Shown piece by piece: positions 47,096 through 56,062 of a DNA stretch of 64,000 nucleotides. The position numbers were made by a program, and so were the translations under genes. This DNA comes from Zelonia costaricensis. Lineage: Eukaryota > Euglenozoa > Kinetoplastea > Trypanosomatida > Trypanosomatidae. The stretch is from contig JASAOO010003521.1 of assembly GCA_030849075.1 (NCBI GenBank), forward strand, positions 1-64,000. Reading direction: 5' to 3'. Each line of letters starts with the position of its first letter. Position 1 is the stretch's first letter. Below the pieces are notes generated by a model. The model had not been told where the DNA came from. It worked only from the letters and a program-made list of their open reading frames with translations, and did not search any database.

Positions 47096-50000
47096 TTATT
47101 GCAGCTGCTTGCGCATGGCTTCCCGCGCCTTGTACAGCTCCGCCAGCTGCGCATCGGCCGCGGCGTTCCCCGTCGAGGGCATCTGCGGGAAGTACGGGTT
47201 GCTCAGCTTCGGCTTCTCGACCGATGCGACACCGCTGTCACGGCTCAAAGCCGCCGCCGCAGTGGTGATGGTGGCCCCACGACCGTCGAGGTACCCATTC
47301 CCGCCCCCGTGCGGCGTGGTCGACGTGGAGGACATGCCCAGGTTCACGCCGGGCGCGATGCTCGCGTCGTCGTGGATGGGCTGCAGATGAAATGGGCGAG
47401 AAGGGCTGACCACCGCGTGGCCGGCACTCGCGCCACACGGCGCGAGCGGCCCCAAGTGTGCAGCGGTTGACGCTGGCGTGCGCAGGGGCGCGGGGCCGAC
47501 CGGCGGCGGCGGCGAGTCGGAGGGCAGCGGCAGCGGCGCGGCACCCGCGGCGCCGCCGGTCCAGCCGTTGACGGCCGCCACCAGGCCGGGCCGCGTCATG
47601 GGGTCCCGCGGGGCCGCGCCGACGGACGCCGCGGAGGTGGGCGGCGGCGGAGAGAGCCGCGAGAAGGCCGCGTCCGCCGAGTGCGGCGGACCCTCCGCGC
47701 CGCCGCCGCCGCTGGTGCGCGCGGCGCTGGGGCCCAAGCGAGCAGACTGCGTGGACGGCGGCAGCGAGGCGAGCCGGTGCTGCCCACGCATCGCCAGCAG
47801 CGCGTTGTTGTCCAGATTGTACGGTGCAGCCGCTGTGGCTGTCGATGTGGCGGTGCTCAGCGAGGACGGCGACGGGGACGGCGGCAGCGGGCGTGGTGAC
47901 GACATTGACGCGAGGGAGTGGGGTGCAGAGGCGGCGAAGGAGTGAGGCAGCTGTGGCTGTGGCGGAGGCTGTGGCTGCGCTTTCGTTACCACAAGTGTCT
48001 GCGGGGCCTCCAGTGAGTCCGCGGTCCAGGAAGCGCGCGTGGAGGAGCTCCGGCCTTCTGCGGCGACTGTCGAGGGCGTCGTGGCCGCCGTCGCCGCCGC
48101 CGTCGTCCCGTTCAAGAGCGTGCGCAGCTGCTCCGTCAGCTCACCCTTCTTCTCCAGCGCCTGCTCCCGCTGGGCCTGGCGATGCTGCTGCTGCACCGCG
48201 AGCTGCACCTGCTGCTGCCGCGCGCTGAACCACCGCTCAAAGTCGCGGACGAGCTGCTCCTGCGCGTGCTTGAGGTACGCGTGCATGCCGTCGATCTCCT
48301 CCTTGTCCCGGCGCAGCTGAGCCGCACACTCGTTGTACCGCTCCTTGGCCGCGCCAAGCTCCGCCAGCCACGCCGTCTCGTCCGCGTCGGCCTCGTCACT
48401 GCCGTCCGCCGCCCGCTCCGCCCGCCGCCGCTGGATTTTGGTCTTGAGCTGCTTGATGGCATCGACGCACGCGTTGAGCTGCTGCGCCGTCGCCTTGCAC
48501 GCCGCGTACTTGGGTCGCAGCAGCTGCTTCGTATCCTCCACCTTGTGCTGCGCCTCGTACGACGCCTTGAACGCCTCCAGCGCCTGCGCGCGGTCCTGCA
48601 CGAGTTGCTCGTCGAGCAGCACGTCCACCGCACTGCGCCCGTCACCGACCCTATCCGAGTCCGCCGCGTCTCCCTTCTCGACCTCGTCGTCCTCGGCATC
48701 GGCGCGGTCGGCGTCTGCGCCACCGCGGCGCATCAAGTCCCGCTTGCTCTCCAGGAACTCGGTCGCCGCGGCGACCTCGGCCTCGCTGAGGTGGCCTTGC
48801 TGCGCCAGCGCCGTCACGCGGGTCAAGGCTGCCGCGGCACTCCGCTCGCCCGCCACGGCCTCCATCAGCGCTGCGGGCGTCGCCGCCGTGGTCGTGCCCG
48901 CTGTGGTCGTCGATGCAGCGCTGGCGGAGCGCCGGAGCAGTGCGACGAGTTGCCGTGCGTCGTCGTAGACGCGTCGCCGCAGCGCCGTGGCGTCCATCGC
49001 GGTGGTCGCGTCGGGGCTGCCGCTGGGGTCGTAGAAGTGGAAAGGCTCGCCGCCGGCGCCGTCGGCGGGGGGCAGCGACTGGGCGGCGGCGTTGAACCGC
49101 ACCTGCGCGCCGCCGCCCACCGCCCCGCCGCCACCCCCGCTCGCGTGCCCCGACTTCTTGAGCACCGTCAGCAGCATCTGCAGCTCGTTCTCCTTCAGCT
49201 GCAGACTCTGCCGCAGCGCGTCCACCCTCGCCTCGCTGTCGGCCAGCAGCCGCGCCTGCCGCTGCTGCTCCTGCTGAGCTGCCAGCGCACTGCCGGATCG
49301 GGCACTCGCACTCGAGCCGCCGCCGCCGCCGCTCGCACCCGGCCCTCTCTCACCTGCACCACCGCCCCCACGCACGACGCGCTCTCGCAGCACGTTAAAG
49401 CAGAAGTAGATGCGGGCCAGGTCACCCTGCAACCCCGTCAGCCGCGAGTCCCAGTCCCCATCGACGGTGGCCTTCTGCACATACGCGTCGACCATGCCGC
49501 GACACACCGCCTTCTCGTCGGAGGTGAGGCTGCGGTCTGCTGGAAGGGCGGCTCCACCACCGCCGCCGCCGCCGTTCGCGCGGAGGTGGGCGACCTCGTC
49601 CTTCAGCTGTGCCACCTCGGCACGCAGCTTGCGCACGAGCAGCGCGGGGTCGGTCTCGGTGTTGACGTGCGGCGCCTGCTTGATAAGAGCGACGCGCTGG
49701 GCGAACTGGCACGTGCTGATCGTCTCCGCCACCTGCGAGGCAACGACGTGCGCCGTGGCGAGCATCACCGTCTTGCAGTTCCGACCGAGGCTGTCGCGCA
49801 GCACCATCGTGAGGAACGCGTTGCGGTACGGCACGTGCTCCCTCACCCCCTTTGCCTTCTCACTCAGCGCCACGATGACCTGCTCGAGGAAGTGCAGCGA
49901 CAGGTTGATGTGTTTCGCCTCTGTCAGGATGGTGCCGGACACACCCGTCTTGCTGACCCGCTCACTACCGGCAAGGTCGACGAGGTTCAGCTTCGACCGA

Positions 50001-50956
50001 CGCACGACGGTGGAGTTGGCGGACCGGGCCTCGAGGTAGATGGTGAAGATGCAGTGCGAGCGCGACGACGTCTTGTTCATGGGTGTTTCGCAGTACAGCC
50101 GGTTCGTGTCTCCGAGGAACAGCAGGTTGAGGGCATCCGACAGAGTCGGCGCGCTGTGCTGCTCCAGCCCCTTCAGCATGATGTCGTCCTCCATCTCATG
50201 GATCGTGACAGGCGGCAGCTCCTCCAGCGTGCGGGCATCACGACCGTGGTTGAGCAGGTCCTGGCCCTTGTCGTTGTAGATCTGCAGGTACGACATGGTG
50301 ATCGTGTACGTCGTCGACCCTGCGCCCGCGCTGCCGGGGACGTGGTCGCCCGCCGCATTCGCGTCGCCGCCCCCCTCGCGCCGGCGCGCCACCTCCTCGT
50401 AGATCATCGCCATCGCGCGGGGGATGAGGCCGCGGTCCTGATAGCTCTCTGTGCCGCCCGTGATGCTGAACGTCTTGCCGCTGCCGGTCTGTCCGTAGGC
50501 GAAGACGGTGCTGTTCATGCCGTCCAGCACCGACTGCACGCAGCCCTTCGCGACACTGTTGAACACGTCCTCCTGCGTCGCGCTTGGCTTGAAGACGCGG
50601 TCGAAGCGGTACTGGAAGTCCACCACGGTGTTGTTCACCACATCGTCCACGAGCGCCGGCGAGGGGCCGGCGGTGTTGCCGCCGTTGCTGGAGGCGGGTG
50701 CGGCTGCCGCCGCTGCAGGGCGCTGTGCATCTTGCACCAGCCGCTGCGCCGTGTGGAGGTGCAGCACGGACTTGTTGAAGTCCTCTTCGACCTCATACTG
50801 GAATGCCGCCGCTGCCTGAGCGGCGGCGGCGGCGGTTGATGATGACGACGCGGTGCCTGTGCCGCCGGTGGCGAGAAGGCGGCTCTGCTGTGTGGTGGGG
50901 GCGGGACGGATGCGGAGGTACACCGCAATGCCCTCCTCCCCGCGCTCCCTCGACAT
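47096..50956 (-). CDS. Kinesin-9 family motor (KIF6/KIF9B-like), 1286 residues
   Basis: A complete N-terminal kinesin motor: IAVYLRIRP at residues 10-18, P-loop GQTGSGKT at 155-162, switch I NKTSSRSHCIF at 294-304, switch II DLAGSE at 327-332, and HINLSLHFLEQVI at 349-361. The motor end ETISTCQFAQRVALIKQ (411-427) and the following VRKLRAEVAQLKDEVAHLR resemble the KIF6/KIF9 group. So does a second conserved block near residues 790-845 (FKASYEAQHKVEDTKQLL, ACVDAIKQLKTKI). A low-complexity insert lies at residues 25-50 and another near 85-105. The C-terminal 350 residues are mainly disordered. Kinesin-9 proteins work in motile flagella at the central pair and, in trypanosomes, in flagellar motility and paraflagellar rod assembly; this is family knowledge. 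The first ATG is at 50956; the frame extends upstream only to a GTG. Confidence 0.95.
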   Translation of the reverse strand: MSRERGEEGIAVYLRIRPAPTTQQSRLLATGGTGTASSSSTAAAAAQAAAAFQYEVEEDFNKSVLHLHTAQRLVQDAQRPAAAAAAPASSNGGNTAGPSPALVDDVVNNTVVDFQYRFDRVFKPSATQEDVFNSVAKGCVQSVLDGMNSTVFAYGQTGSGKTFSITGGTESYQDRGLIPRAMAMIYEEVARRREGGGDANAAGDHVPGSAGAGSTTYTITMSYLQIYNDKGQDLLNHGRDARTLEELPPVTIHEMEDDIMLKGLEQHSAPTLSDALNLLFLGDTNRLYCETPMNKTSSRSHCIFTIYLEARSANSTVVRRSKLNLVDLAGSERVSKTGVSGTILTEAKHINLSLHFLEQVIVALSEKAKGVREHVPYRNAFLTMVLRDSLGRNCKTVMLATAHVVASQVAETISTCQFAQRVALIKQAPHVNTETDPALLVRKLRAEVAQLKDEVAHLRANGGGGGGGAALPADRSLTSDEKAVCRGMVDAYVQKATVDGDWDSRLTGLQGDLARIYFCFNVLRERVVRGGGGAGERGPGASGGGGGSSASARSGSALAAQQEQQRQARLLADSEARVDALRQSLQLKENELQMLLTVLKKSGHASGGGGGAVGGGAQVRFNAAAQSLPPADGAGGEPFHFYDPSGSPDATTAMDATALRRRVYDDARQLVALLRRSASAASTTTAGTTTAATPAALMEAVAGERSAAAALTRVTALAQQGHLSEAEVAAATEFLESKRDLMRRGGADADRADAEDDEVEKGDAADSDRVGDGRSAVDVLLDEQLVQDRAQALEAFKASYEAQHKVEDTKQLLRPKYAACKATAQQLNACVDAIKQLKTKIQRRRAERAADGSDEADADETAWLAELGAAKERYNECAAQLRRDKEEIDGMHAYLKHAQEQLVRDFERWFSARQQQVQLAVQQQHRQAQREQALEKKGELTEQLRTLLNGTTAAATAATTPSTVAAEGRSSSTRASWTADSLEAPQTLVVTKAQPQPPPQPQLPHSFAASAPHSLASMSSPRPLPPSPSPSSLSTATSTATAAAPYNLDNNALLAMRGQHRLASLPPSTQSARLGPSAARTSGGGGAEGPPHSADAAFSRLSPPPPTSAASVGAAPRDPMTRPGLVAAVNGWTGGAAGAAPLPLPSDSPPPPVGPAPLRTPASTAAHLGPLAPCGASAGHAVVSPSRPFHLQPIHDDASIAPGVNLGMSSTSTTPHGGGNGYLDGRGATITTAAAALSRDSGVASVEKPKLSNPYFPQMPSTGNAAADAQLAELYKAREAMRKQLQ

Positions 50957-50984
50957 CGCGTGCCGCACTGCCGCACCTCGACAG

Positions 50985-50998
50985 CTGGAGGGAGCGAG
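50985..50998 (-). promoter_or_regulatory. Candidate spliced-leader acceptor for the kinesin gene
   Basis: The minus strand reads CTCGCTCCCTCCAG, with the AG at 50986-50985, 28 bases before the ATG at 50956. This supports the chosen start. Confidence 0.5.
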
Positions 50999-51883
50999 AT
51001 GCGAAGGCCGCTGTGTGACGGTGTGGACAGGAGGTTGATCGATGACCACTGCCTGTTAATGTGTGTATGTATATGTGTACGTGTGTGTGTGTGTGTGTGG
51101 AGAGGTGCAACAAGGAATGCCACAAGATCGACGCAGATCCCGTCGACCGGATCGAGTTCAGCGCGTGTGGCCGAAAAGCTTGAATCCCCGTTTTTTCGCT
51201 TGCTGATGTCGCCGACGCATACACACAGACAGACAACGCAGAAGATGATGGAGGCGTTCGGGGTGGTGGGTGAGGGGTCAGGGATCTCCACCAATGACCA
51301 AGAGTCAGCGGAGCTCTATAGTGGTACGGGGAAAGTGGGGTGGCGTTCGTAAACCTCTGTGCGGGATGCTGCGGCTAGAGTCGGGCGTGTGTGTATGGCG
51401 TGCCACAAGACACACACACACACACACGCGCGCACAAGCGGACGCACTCAGGCCCGCAGACTCGGACACGCTGATGCGTACGCCCCGTGTATGTTTGGGG
51501 AGGGAAGGGGGAAGAGGAATACAAGAAAATTGAAGGTGCAGGAGCTGCAGCACGTCGTGTTTGCGGTTGTGTGTGTGTGTGCGCGTGTGGAGGGCATCGT
51601 AGGGACGGAATTGAGGGATGGATGGATAAGAGTTGGATAGCGGGCAGACTTGTGCATGTGTACATATGCGCGCCACGTGTGTGTGTGTGTGTGTGTGTGT
51701 GCGTGTGTGTTCATGCGTGTCAGCAAGGACGAGTTTCTACATCTACGCCAGCTTGGCGCTGAGGGTCAACCAAGATCACACATCCGCGCGTGCGTGTGCC
51801 TGCGTGCTGCGGAGGGAGCTTACGAGCTGCGCAGCGCAGGAGGAGCTCGAAGCACAGCCCTATCACCACGCAGCTTCGCGTAC

Positions 51884-51925
51884 GTGTGTGTGTGTGTGTG
51901 TATGTGTGTGTGTGTGTGTGTATGT
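51884..51925. repeat. GT microsatellite
   Basis: About 40 bases of GT repeat, interrupted once or twice by tatg, in the spacer upstream of the kinesin gene. Confidence 0.9.
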
Positions 51926-52181
51926 GCGGTCGAGCCTCTCACACGCGAGGATGCAGTAGCGCAAGCTTGAGTAAAGACCTCGTGACCGGCAACACCACGC
52001 GGTGCCGTGGTGGCACTCTACGGTATCTAGAAGCTCTAGGAGGAGCAACCAACGCTGGCCACCGCCAAACAGATCATCGGCGGTGAGGTGTCAAGGCGAC
52101 GAGGAGAAGGGCAAGAGGCGGCGACTCCCGCAGCTTGCAGCACTGACACGAACAAGCTCGACTCGCCCCGTCGCTCCACTG

Positions 52182-52355
52182 CCCCCCCCCCCGCCCCCCT
52201 CCCCCCTTCACCCAACCCCTCCCACTGCTTGATGTCACAGACGCCCCATCCGCACGTGAGGACACATCTAGACAAACACACATTGGCACAACCGCAGGAG
52301 GCGGTGGCACGTGTGCGCGCCGTCACACAGACTCAACCCCCCCCCCCCCCCCCCC
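52182..52355 (-). repeat. C blocks that read as long G runs in the transcript
   Basis: The plus strand has a broken C block at 52182-52206 and an unbroken run of 19 C at 52337-52355. In the minus-strand transcript these are G runs within about 75-250 bases after the stop at 52431, able in principle to form a G-quadruplex. Most other homopolymer runs in the window have the opposite polarity. Confidence 0.85.
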
Positions 52356-52430
52356 GCCGCCGGTGCACCTCAGTGGCGCTTCCCCGTCCTCCAGTCTCCC
52401 CCCTTTTCCCCTTTACGGCAGTGGTGCGTC

Positions 52431-55400
52431 CTACATCGGCTGCACAACAGCCGCAGCGGGAGGATCGAGGCACGAGCTGGACGCGCTCAGAGGTTCTATC
52501 CATGCCGCGTCAACGCCACCACCGCCACCACCACCACCGGTGAATCTGATGCTGACGCTGTCTAGTACGCCTGCGTCGTGTGTGCGCCGCCCTCTCGCGC
52601 AACTCGGGCTGGCGGGGAGTGGCAGCGCTGACCCAAAGGTGGTGGACGGCACCGCTCGCGCCGAGAGCGGCGCCGTCAAAACGTCGGCCCCCTCTCCGAG
52701 GGGAAGCGACGGTGCGGCGGGTGTGGGGCGGCGCACGGGTGGGGCCGGCAAGGCGGCGATCAGCGCGTCGCTCAGCACCGTCCGGCCGTGGGGCTGGCTC
52801 GGCGCGCCTGCACGGGTCATTGCCGCCGCACCGCCTGCGGCCCATGTCGTGGTGCTGGTGAGGGCGGAGAGCAGCACGTCGTGCTGATGCTGCTGCGCGG
52901 CGGACGACGTGGACGGCGGCGGAGGCGGGAGTCGCGACACCCCGCCCAACGCGTCGACGCCAGTTGGAGCCCGTCCCGGTGCTGCCGCTGCCCCTGCCGG
53001 CGGGGGCGCGTCCGTGAGGTAGCGGCTACGCAGGCGGCTGATGTGGTTCTGCACGCGGAGCTCCGTGTCGTGCGTGATCGGTGCTGGGGCGGCGTCACCG
53101 GTGAACAGGATGAAGGGCACCGCGCCAGGACGCTGGACCGGCGCGGCTGCACCGCGTGACGGCGCCGGGGACCGCAGCAGCAGCAGCGAGCGCCGCGCGT
53201 CGGCCTCGGTGGAAGGTTGTGCATCGCTGACACCGGTCGTCGCGGCATCCGGCGTTGCGGAGGCCGCGGGACGCGCGCGCAGCGGCGATTGCAGTGTGCG
53301 GCCGCGGGGCGCAGCCGCGGCACCCGGAGCCGGGCTCTGCAGCGACACGCACACCAGCCGCAGGCACGCACGACCCCCGTGCCCTCCCCCGAGCGAGGCG
53401 GCGAGGCCTGCATCGCCGCCGTGCACCTCCTCCCCGTCATCATCGTTGCCGTCAGCGGCGAGCATCAGCAGGTGCACGGGGAGGCAGTCCTGCAGCGACA
53501 TGGCATCGTAGACGAGGCAAAGCTGTGCGGCGGGCACACCGGTGCGCCGCGTGACCTCGTCCTTGATGTCCTCCACCGTGACCGCCTCGCGCGGGGAGGG
53601 GAGTGGGCCGGCGCTGCGTGACATCTCTGTGCGCTGCGCTGACGGCACGCAGAGGCGCAGGACGAGGTCGAAGGTCGCCGCCACCTCGGCCTCGGTGAAG
53701 CGGCACGGCAGGTCACCGCGCGCCGCGGCTCCGGCTGCTGCTGCTGCTGTGTCGCTGGGGTTGGGCCCTACCTGTCCTGCATGCCAGCAGCGCAGCATGT
53801 CCTCGTACCGCTCCAGCACCGGCGGCGCCGGCAGCTCCGCCTGCGCGCCTGCCACCATCGCCACCTCGATGTCCGCCATCGCGCGGCGCGCTGTGGCGGG
53901 CAGCGGCCGCGGGGACGCTGAGGTTGCCTGTGCGGGTGCTGCGGCGGCGGTGCTTCCATGGTGCGGCCCGAGGAGCACCGTGGACTCCCCGGGGAGGTAG
54001 CTGGAGAAGGACTGCGCCACGTACGTGCGGGCAATGGGCGACGAGCTGGGCATCGCGGGGGAGGTGGACGCGGCGGCTATTGACGCCGGCAGCGGCGGTT
54101 GCGTGGCTGCAGCCGCGACAGGCACGGCGAAGCGGGACGAGGCGATGCCGGCGGTGACGCTGCTGGCGTGGAGAGCGACGGGCGCGGGGTGGTGGTGCGT
54201 CGCCTCGTTCCCGTGGGTGGCGGGGGCAGCGGAGGTCGGTGGCACCGTCACGTGCACCAGACCCTGCCGGCCGTGTGAGGCGAGCTGCATGGCGTCCCCC
54301 GCCCGGTTGGGGTCACACAGTGACGATGTGCGGCGGCTGCCAGGGCTGCGCGGGCGGCGCGGCGGTGGTGCCGCTCCTAATGCCGATGATGGCGGTGCGT
54401 GGTGCAGCCACGCACCATCGCTGCGCATTCCACTGCCCGCGGTGTTGCGGCCGAACAAGCGAGGTGCGTCCTCGTCGGTCTCCCCCTCGTCGCACAGGAG
54501 CGCGGGGCTGGGGATGTGCGGTGGCGCGGTCTTGCGGCGCGGCGGTGGCGGCCGGCTCGCGTCGGCGTACTGCTCTGCCCACAGAAGACTGACGGCATCG
54601 CGCGAGTGCCTTGCAGCGGTGGCGGTCGGGTCCTTGTCCAGCCTGCTGAGCTTGTGGTCATCGGCGCTCTTGCGGCGGCTGTTGCTGTTGCTCCGGCGCT
54701 TCTCGCCGTGTTTGCGTAAGTTCGACGAGTGGCGACGCCGGTGCGGCTCGTGCTGCTGCGGCGGCGGGGGGTCCGCGGGTGCGGGGCGCTGCGGCGAGGC
54801 GCGCCGACTGCGCCCTGCGACAGCCGCCGGAGACGGCGTCAAGCCCCGCGCGCGCAGGTACCGCGGCGGCCCCTGCACCTCAACCGGCGGTGCTCGCACG
54901 GCGTCAGGTGCCATCGGGTTGATGCTGTGCAAGCCACGCGTGCGCGGGCTGCCGTCACGCAGGACCGCCGCCACACGCGCCTGGGCAGCGCTGGAGAGGG
55001 AGGGCGGGGCGAGGGAGGGCGAGTGGGCCCGCGCAGACGGGTGCCAGCCGTCCCCGCGTGTGTGCGTGCTGCTGTCCTTCGTGACGTGATGCCGGTGTGC
55101 GTGGCCCACTTCGCTGGACATCGATGAGTCCACCGATAAGCCGCGAGAGGACGACATCGATGGGGACGGCGATGCGTGGGAGGTGGGGTCGGGCGGTGGC
55201 ACCGTGGCGGCGCCGAGGGCCTCGACGCGCGACAGCGGGTTCGCGCGTTGTTGCTGCTGTTGCTGCCCAGTGGCGCGGGACGCCGGGGCCTGGCCGTGCG
55301 CCGTGGACGGAGCGGTGGACTCCCGCCATGACGCGTCAAGCCCGCTGCGCTCGCTCTCCGCGGTCGACCTGCTGTCCGACGTACTGGCGCGGTTGCCACT

Positions 55401-55523
55401 GCTGGACGTGGAGTGCACGACGTCGTTTGGCCTGCTGTCGCTGCCCCCGTGCGGCTGTCCTTCCTCCACGAAGGCGATGGAGGTGGCGCTGGAGGCCATG
55501 GACATGGGCGCCGTCGCAGGCAT
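52431..55523 (-). CDS. Hypothetical protein, 1030 residues, with one candidate ubiquitin-like domain
   Basis: Most of the chain is Ser/Pro/Ala/His/Arg-rich and disordered, with basic patches (KHGEKRRSNSNSRRKSADDH near residue 275). Residues about 605-715 look folded and fit a ubiquitin-like fold: FDLVLRLCVPS as a first strand, VTVEDIKDEVTRRTGVPAAQ as the helix, LCLVYDAMSLQDC as the next strand and turn, and ACLRLVCVSLQ as the last strand, with an acidic Gly-rich loop before it. There is no C-terminal di-Gly end, so it would be a built-in interaction domain, not a conjugated tag. Another short island, DTELRVQNHISRLRSRYLTD, lies near residue 830. The function is unknown. The first ATG of the frame is at 55523, two bases after a possible splice acceptor; in-frame Met codons at positions 7 and 9 are alternatives. 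Confidence 0.85.
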   Translation of the reverse strand: MPATAPMSMASSATSIAFVEEGQPHGGSDSRPNDVVHSTSSSGNRASTSDSRSTAESERSGLDASWRESTAPSTAHGQAPASRATGQQQQQQRANPLSRVEALGAATVPPPDPTSHASPSPSMSSSRGLSVDSSMSSEVGHAHRHHVTKDSSTHTRGDGWHPSARAHSPSLAPPSLSSAAQARVAAVLRDGSPRTRGLHSINPMAPDAVRAPPVEVQGPPRYLRARGLTPSPAAVAGRSRRASPQRPAPADPPPPQQHEPHRRRHSSNLRKHGEKRRSNSNSRRKSADDHKLSRLDKDPTATAARHSRDAVSLLWAEQYADASRPPPPRRKTAPPHIPSPALLCDEGETDEDAPRLFGRNTAGSGMRSDGAWLHHAPPSSALGAAPPPRRPRSPGSRRTSSLCDPNRAGDAMQLASHGRQGLVHVTVPPTSAAPATHGNEATHHHPAPVALHASSVTAGIASSRFAVPVAAAATQPPLPASIAAASTSPAMPSSSPIARTYVAQSFSSYLPGESTVLLGPHHGSTAAAAPAQATSASPRPLPATARRAMADIEVAMVAGAQAELPAPPVLERYEDMLRCWHAGQVGPNPSDTAAAAAGAAARGDLPCRFTEAEVAATFDLVLRLCVPSAQRTEMSRSAGPLPSPREAVTVEDIKDEVTRRTGVPAAQLCLVYDAMSLQDCLPVHLLMLAADGNDDDGEEVHGGDAGLAASLGGGHGGRACLRLVCVSLQSPAPGAAAAPRGRTLQSPLRARPAASATPDAATTGVSDAQPSTEADARRSLLLLRSPAPSRGAAAPVQRPGAVPFILFTGDAAPAPITHDTELRVQNHISRLRSRYLTDAPPPAGAAAAPGRAPTGVDALGGVSRLPPPPPSTSSAAQQHQHDVLLSALTSTTTWAAGGAAAMTRAGAPSQPHGRTVLSDALIAALPAPPVRRPTPAAPSLPLGEGADVLTAPLSARAVPSTTFGSALPLPASPSCARGRRTHDAGVLDSVSIRFTGGGGGGGGVDAAWIEPLSASSSCLDPPAAAVVQPM

Positions 55524-55525
55524 CG

Positions 55526-55561
55526 CTGTGGTGGAGATGACAGAAGGGGGGGGGAGGCGGG
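55526..55561 (-). promoter_or_regulatory. Candidate spliced-leader acceptor next to the ATG at 55523
   Basis: The minus strand has a strong C/T tract (complement of 55545-55560), then TCATCTCCACCACAG with the AG at 55527-55526, only two bases before the ATG. No other AG lies between the tract and the ATG. If it is used, the 5' UTR proper would be two bases plus the spliced leader. Confidence 0.5.
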
Positions 55562-56062
55562 GAAGTGAGAAGAGTGGAGAGTGCGAGCAGGAAACACACA
55601 ACGTGTGGCGCACATGCGTTGAGCACGCACGGTGCTGCTGCTGCGGAGGGCGAGCAGGCTGACGTGAGAGGCAGAGGAGCTCGGTCCAGGGCTCGCCCAG
55701 GTGCTCGTCACTCGCAGAGCGGCCCTTGTTTGAGCATCAGACACCCACCCACCCGCACACACACACACATACACACACGCCTCTGCAGCACTCGCTTCGC
55801 AGACCGCGCAGTAATGCCTTCTTTTGCTTGATTTCTTGCTTCATCGTGGTCGAGGCGCGTCAGGCGCGCGCGCATGAAGGGTGTCCTCCTCTGATGGAGT
55901 GTGCGTCACGGCCCCTGTCGACGCCCGCTCCCCTCCGCCTGAGACTGCGCCGACTTCTAATGCAGTGGGGGGGGGGGGTCGCCTGCACGTGTGTGCGACG
56001 GCGCCATCAGCGGTGCGCACCCCTTATGGCGCCAACGAACAAGACTCTCCCGTGTGAGGCCA
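55562..56062. other. Spacer and 3' UTR of the SURP-domain gene
   Basis: No gene seen. It contains a CA repeat at 55756-55780 and a G run at 55967-55978. It is the shortest spacer of the window and otherwise unremarkable. Confidence 0.65.

Larger units (their letters stand above)
50999..52430. other. Spacer between the ubiquitin-like-domain gene and kinesin
   Basis: No gene seen. It contains GT/CA runs (51080-51100, 51412-51426, 51679-51710 and 51884-51925) and two plus-strand C blocks next to the upstream gene's stop, annotated separately. The many short open frames are Cys-Val and His-Thr runs from the microsatellites. Confidence 0.7.

Noticed and set aside
48182..50839. Plus-strand open frame of 885 codons opposite the kinesin gene
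   Set aside because: The minus strand has a textbook kinesin motor here; the antisense product is Arg/Leu/His-rich without recognisable features.
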